Assembly: GCA_019925105.1 (NCBI GenBank)
Contig: JAHGAU010000039.1
Location: forward strand, 186,001 to 250,000
From: Niebla homalea
Taxonomy: Eukaryota > Ascomycota > Lecanoromycetes > Lecanorales > Ramalinaceae
DNA: 64,000 nt
Direction of reading: 5' to 3'
The notes below the pieces were generated by a model that saw only the letters and a program-made list of their open reading frames with translations, made no database searches and had not been told where the DNA came from. Below, one piece after another: positions 1-12,955 of the stretch (position 1 is its first letter; each line of letters begins with the position of its first letter). The translations under genes and the position numbers were made by a program.

Positions 1-1640
1 TATTATTCTTAAATTTACTTATTATATAATAGTTTATAGTATTTTTTCGGGCTTTAATATTATAAAGAGATTATATAGAAAATATTTTATTTAGAAGATA
101 CCTTATTTAATAAGGCCGTTTCTTTAATAATAAATTTAAAAGCTTATAGTTTATAACGTTAATAATTTTCATAAATTAATATATAATAACGTTTATAAAA
201 TAAAATATACTTATAATTTCTAATATTATATATTTCGTAAACCTTATTATAACGTAATTTTTTAAGTTTAATAAACTTATTATTATAATTATATTTATAA
301 TTTATTTATAGCTTTTATATTATAATTATTATATATTATTAATAAATCATAAATATTAATAACTTTAAAGCTTTTTTATTAATAGCTTATTAAGTTCTTC
401 GGTTAAATAATTCCGGTATTTAATTATTATATAAATATTCCTTTTACTTTATATAATATTTATAATAAAGTTTAATGTTATATTTATAATTATAATTTAA
501 ATTAATTTTTATTTATATAACGGGTAATAATAAGTATTACTTATACTATATAATTATAGTTTTTATATTAAAATATTATTTTATTATATTTAAAATAGGA
601 TTTTTAATTTTACTTATCCATAAAATTAATAAGGCTTTATTTTACTTTATTTATTAAATAATTCTTATTATATATTAATACTTTATAGTATATATAAGTT
701 TTATTATTATAGGCCTAATAAGAAGTATAAATCGGGGTTTATTATAGTACGGGAATAAACTTAACGTATTCCGGATTAACATAATAGACTTTATCCATAT
801 TAATAAATTTAAGCTTAATATTTTAATAAGCGGTTAATTCTTTAATTAAGAAGTTTATTTTAATAATTAAGATATTAATTAATTAATGGTAATATTTTAA
901 TAAAAAAAGGTTTTTATCCTTAATAATACGTAAAAAAAACACTTAAAATACGGCTTATAATATATATTAATATATATTAAACTTATTATAATATAAAAAT
1001 AAACGGATTCTTTATAAATAATATATTTAAATTTAAGTTAAGGTAACTACTTAAATATAACGCTTTAACGGTAAACGTAATAAATTAAAAAGCCCGTAAT
1101 AATATTATAGGACTTAATATTAAAAGTTAAAAATCCTATAGCTTATAAAATATAATTTTATTTAATTAACTTTATTTTAAGGTAAAATATCCTTAATAAA
1201 TCGGTAATATTTTAAAATAATAAGTTTTATCTTTATTTAAGCTTATAATAAAGTTTTAATTTTAAATAAATTATATTTTTTCGACCCTTAATTCTTTAAT
1301 AATTATAATATTAAAATTAATAACTTTAATAAATTAAGTTAATTTACTTAAGTAAACGTTAAATTAAAGTATAATAAAAATAATATTAATATACCTTAAT
1401 CTTATAATATATAAACGTTAAGTTTTATATATATATTATTAAATTTTATATATAAATACGCTCTTTATTAATATAAAACGATATATAAATATAAATATTA
1501 TATTATTTAATAATTAAGGTTTCCCGTAAATTAAAGGAATAAGTTAAGGTAATATAATCCAAATTTATAAGTATATATATAAGTAATTATTAAAGTAAAG
1601 TTTAACGTTAAATTTAATTTATAAAATCCTTACGGCTATT
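1..1640. repeat. RIP-degraded AT-rich DNA, unassigned
   Basis: Almost pure A/T with CpA and TpG nearly absent but ACG and CCG triplets retained, the signature of repeat-induced point mutation on a former repeat. No terminal repeats, conserved protein motif or long frame was recognised here. It ends abruptly against the less mutated segment starting near 1641. Confidence 0.6.
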
Positions 1641-2177
1641 CGGGAGTTTAAGGTACGTCAAGTCCGTACCTGCTCTTATAACTGGACTTTATAATGAAGG
1701 CCCGGCTGATTAACGCGTATTCTCGCACCTTAAACCTTATGGTCATTTTAGAGCATAAGGTATATAAAACCCCTGGTATACTAAATAACCCCATACTCGA
1801 TTGGAGCCTTACGGGCCAAATTAACCGGGGGGAGCGGTATACCCTGCGGTACCAGTATCTTCACCTATTATTAAGCATATTGTTGAGAATCTCCAACGTT
1901 TAGCAAAACTATATCTTTACTATAAATATAGAATACCATTTTAATTAATAATCCTTCTAGTTTATGATACTTGATTTAATATGGATATAGGAGGAGAACT
2001 AGACTTTAATTAAATAAAGTTAGAAAACTGCCTAAAGACCTTAAATTCCGTTACCGCTTTATGTAGGGTGCGTACCTATAATATTAATGGCTGGCCCTAT
2101 TAACTACCTTTAACCAATTATCTATTCAGCCACCGCCGTCCGTAAAACGAAAGTCCCCGCGCTTACCGCGTGCCGGA
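1641..2177. other. Less mutated flank left of the mariner-like element
   Basis: Base composition rises and CpA/TpG reappear, so this segment was probably never duplicated and represents the old target site of the DNA transposon that begins at 2178. A 69-codon open frame (1694-1903) is present but shows no recognisable domain and no codon support, so I do not call it a gene. Nothing else was identified. Confidence 0.4.
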
Positions 2178-2285
2178 TATTGTCGAATCCAAATCATGTG
2201 TCTCCCGGCGCTAGTAAGCGGACCACGCACCTTTTTTTGGTGAGAACCCCGTTTACCACCGCTAGCAGGTGCTTTTTACGATTTA
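2178..2285 (+). repeat. Left terminal inverted repeat of the mariner-like element
   Basis: Starts with TATTGTCGAATCC and runs to ACGATTTA. Its reverse complement recurs at 13825-13933 in the same order over the whole length. The high G+C of this stretch shows that it escaped most RIP. Confidence 0.85.
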
Positions 2286-2559
2286 TTTGGATTTTATTAC
2301 TTTATAAGGCCTGGTATATAGCTTAAATAGGCAATTAAAAATATTATAAAATATAATTTATTCTTTAAGGCTTATTTTATTATTATCGCTATCGTTATAA
2401 CGTTTACCTTATTTTTCTCCACCGTTTTAACGGTCTTTTTTAATTTTATTACCCGGAATCCTTATATTATAATATTTAAAGCTCCGATTTTTAAGGAAAT
2501 ACGGGTTATATATAAGTAAGATTTTAAGTAAAAATAATTTAATTTATAAATAATTAAAA

Positions 2560-3539
2560 GGAGGAATATTTATTTAAGGACGGTAACTTAATACCGTTAT
2601 TATTAAGAAAGCTTTAAGGAACTTTATATTTTATTATTTTATACCGGATAGTTTAAACTTTTATTTAATTATATTATTTAAATAATCTAGTAATATTTTA
2701 TTTAAAACCTTAACGCTTACCTTAACGAGATTAATTAATATATATAGGATAAATTTAATATTAATACCTTTAATTAAATAATTAAATAAGCTATATTTTA
2801 TAGCCTTAAAATAACGAGAAAGAAGTATTAACGGGTTACGGTTTAATAAAATCCTTAATTAAAAGTTCAATTCTTTACCCGGATGGCTTAATATAAGCCC
2901 GAAAAGCTCGTTTTTTTCAATGAAAATACGTCTTATAAATAAACTGGTAAGCTTACCCTTACCCATAATAACGAAGTTAATAATAAGTTAATTAATCGTC
3001 GGTATAAATAATCCCTTAAAGGTTATCCTTATAAAAAGGTTTAATCTTTAAAAAAATTAAAGAAATAAAATATATTATTAACCTTTATTATTAAGGGATA
3101 TATAACGTATTAAATCTATTAAGGGTTTTTTACTTAAAAGCTTTATATAAGATTTATCGTTAATAAGGTTTCTTTTCTTTATATTAAGGCTTTTAAAAGT
3201 AAGTAATCCGTTTTAATAATAGATAATATATTTTATTATTAAGATCCCGAGCTCCTTAATACTTATATAGAGGCCGGTATTATAATAGAATTTTTATTAC
3301 TATATTTACCGGATTTAAACCCTATTAAGACATCCTTTATATATCTTAAGGGCTGGATATATTATTATTTAACTATAATTATAACTTATAAGATTAATTT
3401 AACTTTAAAAAGGTTTAATATCTTTCTTAAGTAAATAATTCGGGATATATACCCTTTATTAAGTAAGTTAAATCCTATAATTTTATTTAAATATTTAAGT
3501 TATATATTTAAGGCGGAGTTAAAGTATAAAATATTTTAA
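2560..3539 (+). pseudogene. Tc1/mariner (DD34E-type) transposase relic
   Basis: A plus-strand frame broken by TAA/TAG codons where CAA/CAG would be expected. The best stretch (about 3210-3350) reads as the second catalytic Asp in an I-I-D-N motif (codon 3222-3224), then D-P-E-L-L, then L-P-D-L-N-P-I-K. In the family this last motif is PPYSPDLNPIE. The catalytic Glu falls exactly 34 residues after the Asp and is now Lys (codon 3327-3329), a G-to-A change that RIP would give. The frame continues to a stop near 3539, as expected for a tail of this family. The N-terminal DNA-binding half and the start codon could not be placed, so the left boundary is approximate. The catalytic loss and nonsense codons make it inactive. 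Confidence 0.7.
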
Positions 3540-3599
3540 TAATAAATTCTTATATAAAGACGTTAATTCTCCAGGTTTAATTTAGATAATTACCTTTTA

Positions 3600-5250
3600 T
3601 ATAATTATTAACTTAAGTAATAATTTAACTTTTAAGTAAACCCTTACCGTCTTTAAGCTTTATATTTAACTTAAGTACGTTAATATCCGTAAACTTATCG
3701 TTATAAGCTATATTTATAAATTATTTATTAACTATATAAATAATAAACGTTATCGGTTTAATAGTTTTATAAGCCTTAAAGGCTATATAGGCCTTATAAT
3801 TATTATTTTAATTTTTTACCTTATAAATAAAAGTCTTAAGTATCTTATTAAATATACTTAACTTCTTAAGTTTAATTATAAGTTTCTTATTATATTTAGC
3901 TTTTTATAAAGTCTATAACTTAAATTTTAACTTCTTTAAGAGCTTTTTAACCTCCTTAAAGAAGGCATAAAGGTTTTTATCTGGAAATACGCTTTTAAGA
4001 TAACCTACGTAATTATAAGTATTATTATACTTAACCAGGCTATTATAGCCGTTATTAAACTGGCCGGTATATATAGGAGATCCCTTAATATTACGTCTTT
4101 ATTCTTAAATATAGGCCGTTCTTACGGTAAGCGTAGGGTAAAAGTTAATAAAGGGGTATAGGGAGGGGACATTAAAAGGTTATTAATTAAGCGGTTAATA
4201 TACTTAATAAAGTAAACTATATACTTAAATTAATAGGTAAGTAAATAATCTTAAGTATAATAAATATTATTTAAACCGGATCGGGCTATTATAGTTATAT
4301 AAGTTTTATATTCCGTTTTATAATTTTTAAGTTTTTAAGAGTTTTACGTTAAAAAGCTTCTTTTAACTCCTTAAGTAAATTCTTTTTATTCTGTATACCG
4401 TTATACTTTATAAAGGTTTAACTTTATATATTTAATTTACTAAATATAATTATAACGTAAGCCCCTCCTTTAACCCAATAAGGTTTATCCTTATATAAAT
4501 ATTAACCTAAATAAACTCTCTTTATAATAATCTTATTAACTTTAAGCTTATTAAGCCCGGCTTTTTTTAAAAGCTTTTTCTTTCGTTAAGAATTTTATTA
4601 AATAATTATCCTTAAGGATATAGATATTAACTTAATTAAGGCCTTTTATTACTTCGGATTAATAATAAAGAGGAATATACCCGTTATATTAACGTCGTAT
4701 TTAAATATAAATTAAAAACCGAGTCCTTCTCTTAAATTAAAGTCCTTTAAGGTTAATAGAATTAATTCTTATTACTTTTTATTTATTTTACTTTTCTTTA
4801 GATTTTTCTTTATTAACTTTATCTTTAAGAGGTTCTTATACTTAAAATAAGCGGTAACGGTAATAAAGTAATATATTCAAGACCGAAGATTAACGTATTC
4901 TAACTTTATTTATAATTTAATACTATTAAAAAAGCCGGAAATATTAAATATATCCTTCTTAAAGGTATATTTAAAATCTTAATAAATAAGCTACTTAATT
5001 TAAGCTTAAAAAATCTATTACTTAATTTAAACTTTCTCCTTTTTTACTTCCTTTATTCTTTTAACTTATTTTTTAAATATAGGTAAAAAAAGAAATAAAA
5101 CTTTATAATTAAACGGCTTAGGTTCTTTCTAGGGTTAAGGCTTAAAACGGGCGAAAATAATAAGTTTTTCTTTTTAACTTAATTATAATAATTAAATATT
5201 AATGTATTAAGTATATAGCCCGTTATTATTATCATTATTATTATTTTTAA
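3600..5250 (-). pseudogene. RIP-broken minus-strand frame inside the mariner-like element
   Basis: Read on the minus strand, about 3620-4180 gives a continuous frame whose only interruptions are TAA/TAG codons, plausibly former CAA/CAG. Part of it is hydrophilic and Lys-rich, with segments such as Y-T-G-Q-F-N-N-G-Y-N. Further upstream the frame is ambiguous. I do not recognise the protein. Its convergent position behind the transposase and inside the inverted repeats suggests a second, passenger gene of the transposon, but it could be another inserted repeat. Confidence 0.3.
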
Positions 5251-5433
5251 TATCTATCCTTATTCTTAAAGCCTTCTTAAAGTAATCTACGTACTTAATA
5301 ATAAGCTTTAATTTACTTAATGTCCTTATTATCTATTAATAGTCTTTCTTTAAGCTATCTGAAATTATCTGGCTTTCTCTTAAACGGTTATATAGGTTTT
5401 ACTTATACTTCTTATCTGAATTATCTGGACTTA

Positions 5434-5801
5434 TGTTAGCGCCTAGCGCTCAGCAAGCGCCTAGCGTATACCAAGCATACCAAGCACCGGCTTAATTAAG
5501 GGCTATGGTCAAGTGGCGTAGCCGTTTAAGCGGTAACTTTTGGAACTAAAGGCTTTAAGAGTTCAGGTTTTCTATATACGGGTATACGTAATTATAACCG
5601 GGGTTAAAGTTATTATTACCATAGTTTAAGCTACCCTTAAGATCGGTTATTTAAAATAAGCCTATATCTAGCTAGTTTATAATTCCTTAAGAATTAATTT
5701 ACCTTTAAATTTAAGTATTAAATCTATAATTATATTTTACGTTTTTTATAAACCTTTTTCAATTAACCTTATTAATTATAAACCAGCGGACCTATTTAAT
5801 A
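5434..5801 (+). repeat. 5' LTR of the Gypsy element
   Basis: Aligns without gaps to 12956-13323. In the first 60 positions every difference is a transition, mostly C or G here against T or A in the 3' copy. This copy is thus less mutated at its outer end, while the 3' LTR is less mutated at its own outer end. Confidence 0.9.
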
Positions 5802-5899
5802 TTTTAATTTTTCTTTTTTTTTAAAATAAAAGGCCCGGAATAAAATATATTTCTTTATTTTTTAAAATAATTTACAGAAATAATTAATAATAAAGGCTT

Positions 5900-8800
5900 T
5901 TAAGGATTAACTTAAGGATTAAGTTAAGAACCTTTTTTAAAAAAAAGTATTATATCGTATAAAATATTAATTAAACGTTAAGTTAACTTAAACCGATTAA
6001 AATAAATATAATTTTAACGTAATAAAACTTTAATTAAAGCTTAAATACTAAAATTTAAACGGGAAGCCGATTAATTAAAAGAGTAAAATTAAAGCTTTAA
6101 AACGTTATCTTTTTTTTTATAATTTCGGTAATATTAACCGGGGTATTAAAAACTTTTTACTTAAAATATATTACGTTATTACTTAATAAGCTATAAATAC
6201 CTTTTTACCTTTTAATTATAATAAATCCTTTAAACCGGTTACCTTATTTAAACATACGGGTAAGTCTGAAGGTAAATATTAACGGTAATTTATTATCGTA
6301 AAGAAGTCTTTCCTATTAAACCCGGATTATTTCTTAAATAATTATATTAAAATTATATATTATTTATAATTTATTAACTATATTATTTAAAACCCGGACC
6401 CTTTTTTAATTTAGATTTTTATTTTTAAAAAGTTTAAAGTTAAACTTATAAATTAAATAATTAATTTAAAAAACCGTTAATTATCTTATTATAAACGTTT
6501 TAAAAATATAAAATAATGGTTAAATTAAAAAGTTATTATTTTTTATAATTATCTTAAAATAATTAAAGAGAATTTATTTATTTTATTAAATAAATTTAAG
6601 GCTTATATACTTTTTATAAAGCTATTATTAAACTTAAAGTTTAAAATTATTTTTACCGGAAATATTTTAAGTACTTATAACGTTATCGTTATAATTATTA
6701 TTATATAAGAAGGGAACTTAAAACGTTCTATTAATATTATTATTACCAGCGTTAACCGTTTAATTAATAAAGGTAAATCTTTTAATAATAAAGTATTAAG
6801 GCTTAAGAATAATAATATAAAGCCGGCTCGTCCCGTTAAGGTTAATAATTAACGTAATAAAAAACGTAAAGTTAAATTAAAACCCAATTTAGTATATAGG
6901 GATCTTAAATATTATACTTATTATAAAAAGGGTTATATTCCGCTTAATTGTCCTAAAAAAGATAACGTTAAGGTTATAGTTATAAATACTGTAAATAAGA
7001 AGTACGCTAGGTTAAAAAACGTTAATACTTTAATAATACTTTAAGGCCGGAACCAGAATAAAGATTAATAAAGGTTAATTCTACTTTTTATATTAAAGGC
7101 TAAATAAGGCTTAAAGGTAATTAATAGTTATTTATAATATTACTTAATATAGGAATTTAAGTAAATTTAATTTTATAATAATTTATAATTTAATAAGACT
7201 TATAATTTACCCCCGCCGTCTTACTATAGGTTAAATTACTTAATAATAATAAAATTTATTATTATAGGATTTATTAATTATAATATAATTTAATTAATAA
7301 TTAAAGATAAATAAAGCTATATAAAATACTTTTTTATATTATAAATTAAAACGGATTAAACGTAATTTTAAGTTTTTTTATATTAAAGTTCCTTAAGATT
7401 ATACTTAATCCGGCGGTTAATTAATAACGTTTTAAGGTTAAATTTAATAATTTATAAATTAATAATATTTAAGAGTTTAATTAAACTTTAATAAAAATTA
7501 ATAATATCTTTATAGTTATATATATTAATATAACGATAACGCCCTTAAAAAAAATATTATAAGGTTTTATTTAAGGTTTTATAAATATAATTATAATATA
7601 AGAATCCATTAATTTAATTATTCTATAAGAATTAAATAATTATATAGATATCTTTTTTAATAAAATAATTAATATTTTATTTAAATTAAAAAAGGGTAAT
7701 TATATAATTAACTTAAATAGAAAAGAGTTACTTTATAAATCTTTATATAATTTATTTAAGATTAAATTAGCGGAGCTCCGGTAATATCTTAATAATATTT
7801 TAACCCGGGGGTAAATTTATTACTTAACGTCCCTTATAAGTGTTTTTATCCTTTTTATTTTAAAAAAGGATAACGGCCTTTATTTCTATATAAATTACCG
7901 GGGTTTAAATACAATTACGGTTAAAAATTAATATTTATTATCCTTAATTATTAAGACTTTTAACCGGTTAAATAACTCCTTATAGTTTATTAAGTTAAAC
8001 TTTAAAGATACTTATTATTAACTTTAAATTAAGTAAAACGATAAATAAAAAACGGTATTCTATATACGTTATAATTATTTTAAATATTTAATTATATTAT
8101 TTAAGTTAATTAATATTTTAATGACTTTTTAAGCTTATATTAATTAAGCCTTTACCGGTTTTATTAATATAACTTATATAATTTATTTTAACGATATTTT
8201 TATTTTTAATAAAAAGCCGGCGGATTATTAACGTTATATTAAATAAGTTTTTAATTAACTATATTAATTTTAACTTTATATTAATTTAAAGAAATATTAA
8301 TTTAATATTATTTAAGTTAAGTTCTTAAGATTTATAATTTTTATAAAAAGGATATAAATAAATTAAGAACGTATTAAAATAATTAAAAATTAATTTACCT
8401 TAAAGACTTACCGGGATATTTAGGTTTTTTAAGGTTTTTTAACTTCTATAAACGTTTTATTTATAAGTACTTAAGGATAATTAAACCTTTAATAAATTTA
8501 TTTAAGGGTAATAAAGAAAGAAAAAAGGCTAAGTTATTAAAGTAGAATAACGCGGTAATAACGGCGTTTAACCGGTTACGTAATATATTTAATAATACGT
8601 TATTACTCCGTTACTTTAACTTAAAAAAAGGATATAAATAGAAATTAATACGTTTAACTTTATTATCGCCGGTATCCTATTTTAATAATTTAAGGAGGGT
8701 TATTAACGTTTAATAATTTATTAATCCCGGAAAATATAACCCGTTAAATAAAATTCTAAAATATATAATTAAGAACTTTTTATTATTATTATAGCGTTTA

Positions 8801-10860
8801 AGTAATAACGTTATTACTTAAAAAAAAATATCAAAATTATTTAAATATAAACGGATTATAATAATTTCCGAAGGTTTATAAAATAATTAACTTTAAGTTT
8901 ATATTAAATTAAATAAACCTTAAAACTTATTAATTATAATTTTAAAGTATTTTATTATTAAGGTAAAATAAACCCTATTAATTTATTATTAAAACGTTTA
9001 AATTACGAAGGAGTTTTATTTTTTAATATTACCCTTTTACTTACGTTATAAAATAAATTTATTCTTTAATTAAAAGAGTTACCGGAACGTTAACGGGCCG
9101 TAACTATAAGTTATACGTTTTTACTTATATTAAAGGGTATTTAAGTTATTATTTTACGGAAAGAGATATATTAATTATTTAAAAATATTTATAAAAAATT
9201 AATTTTAATATAACGGCTTATTAAAGATTTATAAGTTAATAATAAATTTACTTATAAAATTAAGGAAATCGCCGTTAAACCGGTTAAAGATCGTTCGCGA
9301 TTTAATAAAGCTTAAAATATTAACTTAATTAACCTTATTAAGTATAATAATCGGCTATATGTTTTTAAAAATAAAGTAGTTTAAAAGGAATTAATTAATA
9401 AATATTATAATGATAAGTTAACGGGTTACTTTAATATTAATAAAACTTATAAGTTATTAACCCGGAAATATTATTAAAACGGTTTAAAAGTTTAAATAAC
9501 GGATTACGTTAAGATATATAATATATATTAAAGGGTTAAGGTATATTATTATTATTTTTATAATAAATTAAATTAATTTTTTTTTCCGGTATAGCTTTAA
9601 AAGGAGTTAACTATAGACTTCGTTACCGGTTTATCCTTTAATAAACGTAAAAAGTAAATTTACGACTTAATCTTAATAATCGTAAACCGTTATATAAAGA
9701 TATATCGCTACTTACTTATAATAAAGAGTATAAACGTTATTACGTTAATTAAATTATTATTTAAGGAGGTTTTCTTTAAATATAACGTATTAAACGGGAT
9801 TATTATTAATAAAGGCTCCGTTTTTATAAGTAATTATTAAGGTTTAATATATTATTATTTAAAGATAATACGTAAACTTAATACCGTATTTTACCCTTAA
9901 ATTAATAAATAAACGGAACGTTAAAATTAAGGAATAAAGTAATATTTAAAAATATTTACCGGCTTAAAATAAATAAATTAAGTAAATTTATTACCGATAA
10001 TTAAATATTCCTATATAAATATATATTATTTAAGTTTAAAATATAGCCTTTTTTACGTTAATTATAAATATAATCTTAAAATTTATTTTAAGTTTAAGGA
10101 TAAATTTATTGAGGAAAAAATACCTATAATAAAAAAAAAAAGAATTAAAATTTTAAATAATATTTATAAGAAGTCAACGGAATAATAACGTTATATATTA
10201 AGATTAATTAAATAGATTTATAACAAAAAATATTAATTAAAGTTATATAACGTTAACGATTTAATAATATTAAATATTAAAAACCTTAAACTTAAGTAAT
10301 TAAATAAGAAATTTATATTTTAATTTATTAAATTCTTTAAAATTAACGATAAAATTAAATAATAAACGTACTGTTACGTGCAAGCAGCGCAGGCACACCA
10401 TAATAGGCATAGCGCAGGGGCTTAGGGCTATGTATGCTTGGCGCACCCACATAAGTAACAACACCGTTTATAGTTGCAATGCAGGCAGTTACCACTCCAC
10501 CCTCAATACCTGCACTTCGTCTTTTTCCCTGACACGTACCGCTTTTTCTTCTTTATAAGTTATTATATTTACTTTATAATTTATATTTCTTTTCTTAAGT
10601 TATATTATACTTAAGTTAATAATAAAATAACGGAAATAATAATATATTCCCTAAAACTTATCAATAATAAAAAAGAATAAGAAATTAAAGAAATTACGGA
10701 TCGTATTAAAAACTCCCGGGATATTTAATATAAAGTTAAGTAATTTAATTAAAGCTTTAAATATAATTAATAAGTTTTAACGGGTAACTTAAATAACGTA
10801 TAAAAGCTATAGAAATAATATAATAAAATAATATAAAAGAAGAAAAGACGGGTATAAAAT
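5900..10860 (+). pseudogene. Gypsy gag-pol relic (zinc knuckle, RT, RNase H, integrase, chromodomain)
   Basis: Motifs visible once TAT and AAT are read as RIP products. A zinc knuckle C-x2-C-x4-H-x4-C with three Cys/His now Tyr lies at 6910-6951. The RT opening K-D-N-G-L-Y-F-Y and Y-R-G-L-N follow at about 7868-7915, and the YLDD box now reads Y-F-N-D-I near 8185. RNase H reads as TDAS-F-I-A-G at about 8641-8680. The integrase H-x-G-x-x-K-T-Y segment is at 9430-9460, M-D-F-V-T-G-L at 9612-9632 and the second core Asp region at about 9798. A C-terminal stretch at about 10600-10860 fits a chromodomain, with E-I-K-E-I-T-D-R and Y-K-V-K in the expected places. Nonsense codons are overwhelmingly TAA. 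The frame is split by a solo LTR between integrase and chromodomain. Non-functional. Confidence 0.85.
10372..10534. mobile_element. Solo LTR, essentially unmutated, inside the Gypsy element
   Basis: A G+C-richer 163-bp island in A/T-rich surroundings. It begins TGTTACGTGC and ends CCCTGACA, giving the canonical TG...CA ends, and is flanked on both sides by the 5-bp duplication CGTAC (10367-10371 and 10535-10539). Removing it joins the integrase frame to the chromodomain frame. No matching internal region or partner LTR is in the window, so it is most simply a solo LTR left by recombination. Orientation cannot be fixed. Confidence 0.8.
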
Positions 10861-10899
10861 TAACATTATAATAATTAAAAGTTTTATATTATAGTTAAT

Positions 10900-12942
10900 A
10901 AATATATATAATAATTAATATTACGGGTTACTTTATTAATATACTTTTCCTTTACGTAAGTTATTAAGGATTTATTATAATTTTATTTAATAAAACGCGA
11001 TATACTTAATATAATTAATATTACGATAACGTTTATTTATTTATTGTAATTATAATAGTTAATTTATAAATACGATAATACCGTAAATATAAAAGCGTAA
11101 AGATAAATTATAAACGTTTAAAAATACTTATTAATAAATTAATATTAAGTTAAAAGAAAATAAAGTTAAAATATTAACGATTAAAGATTAATTAAAATAT
11201 ATTATAATTTAATTAACGTCCCGAAAATTATAATATTATATTTATATTGTTATTTAATAATATATAAATTATAAGCGTTTAAACGTTAAACGTTAAATAT
11301 TTATAATATATATAAAGAAAATAAAAATAATTTATAATACCGTTATATTAATATAATAAGTTTTCTTTTCTTTCTTCTTTTTTTTCTTTTTCTTATACTT
11401 TTAAAGTTAAATAAGTATTAACGGATTAAATAGAATATAATAATCTTACTTTTTTATTCTTCTTTTATTTTAAGGTTAATTTAACCTTAATATTAACGGG
11501 CTAAGAAACTCCTTAATATATTTTAAAATTATTATTTTCCGGAATTAAAATTAATTTTTTAACCGTTACCGCCGAAATAAGTTATACCTCCTTTATCTTT
11601 ATATCCTTTTCTTCGTCCTTATCCGTCTTAAAGCCCTTAAATTTAAAGTAATTAATAGGACAATTAATAAAGAAAGTCCGGTTTTTTTCCGTATTACTTT
11701 TTATTTAGAATATATTAATATTAACGTTAAGTTATTATTATATCGGTATATATTTTTACTTTAAATTTAACGATTTCCGCCTCCGCGGTAAAAGTTTAAA
11801 ATAATTATTTTTTTACTTCTTTCTTAAGGGTTATTATTAATTTATAAGCCTTTAATTAAACATAACGATACGTTAACTTAATTATATAACGTATTACTTT
11901 TATATACTTATATAACTTATATTAAACTTTAAACTTATAAAGGAATTTATTACGTTAACGTAATAAATAAGATCTTTCCCGGGGTTATAACGCCCGATTA
12001 AGTTTACGTATTATTTTACGTATTTTCTTAATAAGCTTATTCGGGAATTATATTTAATTAAAATATTAACGTTTTAATAACGATATAATCTTACGGTATA
12101 ATAGCGGCTATTATAACCTTTAAATTTATATCGGTTATAAAAATTAATATTATAAATATAAAACTTATTTTATAAAAAATATATAAAGTATAAAGTATTT
12201 ATATATTATTAACTTTTATTTAATTATAAATATATTCCTATCATAAAACGTTAATAAAACGTTATCGTATTATATAAGTATTATATATTAAGATATTAAA
12301 ATAATACTTACTTTTTTTTCTTATTTACGTTATATTAATATATATTTATTTATTATTATTACGGATTATTATTATATTAAGTATATAAACGTTTACGTAT
12401 AATTAACGTAACTTATTATAATAATAATAAGGATACGGATAAAAACTATTTTTATATATTAATTAAGTATCGTAATTAAAGTTTATATATAATATACTTA
12501 TAAGTATTATTAAAATTATTATAAAAAAAAAAAGAAAAAGTTTAAAATAATAATAAACGTTTTATTATTTAACCGTTATTACGTTATAATAAATTAATAA
12601 ATAAATTCTTAAATAACGATTTAATTATTAATTAATATTATTAAAATTCTTTTCTTATTTTTTTTTATATTAAGTTTTATAAAAAGATTTTTAATAAGCT
12701 TTATTATATTACGTTAATTATATATTAATATATAACATTTTATTACGTTTAATATATTAAACGACGTTTCCGATATGTACTTTAAAGTATACATATAAAT
12801 TCTTTTCTTTTTATTTTTTTCTTATTAAGTTTTAATAATAAGTTTTTAACGAGCCTTACGTATACGTTAATTACGTATTAACGTTTTCTTTATAATATTA
12901 CTATTTATCTATATAACCTTTATCTTTAAGGATTAAAGTATA
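10900..12942 (-). pseudogene. Extra 3' region of the Gypsy element with an antisense frame
   Basis: Between the chromodomain and the 3' LTR lie about 2 kb with no retroviral motif. On the minus strand, about 11560-11810 gives a continuous frame whose only stops are TAA at likely former CAA codons. It includes I-N-C-P-I-N-Y-F-K and an acidic, Lys-rich stretch near 11600. I do not recognise the product. It may be an accessory or captured antisense gene of this Gypsy family, or an older nested insertion whose ends are no longer visible. Confidence 0.3.
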
Positions 12943-12955
12943 AAGGAAAAAATAT
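12943..12955 (+). promoter_or_regulatory. Polypurine tract of the Gypsy element
   Basis: A purine run (AAAGGAAAAAA core) abuts the first base of the 3' LTR, where plus-strand DNA synthesis is primed in LTR retrotransposons. A matching primer-binding site after 5801 was not recognisable, presumably because of mutation. Confidence 0.6.

Noticed and set aside
1694..1903. 69-codon plus-strand frame as a gene
   Set aside because: No domain, no neighbour support, and it lies in a short unmutated flank where open frames of this size occur by chance.
10372..10460. An 89-bp element ending at the first GTAACA
   Set aside because: The flanks do not match there; the end at 10534 gives a perfect CGTAC duplication.
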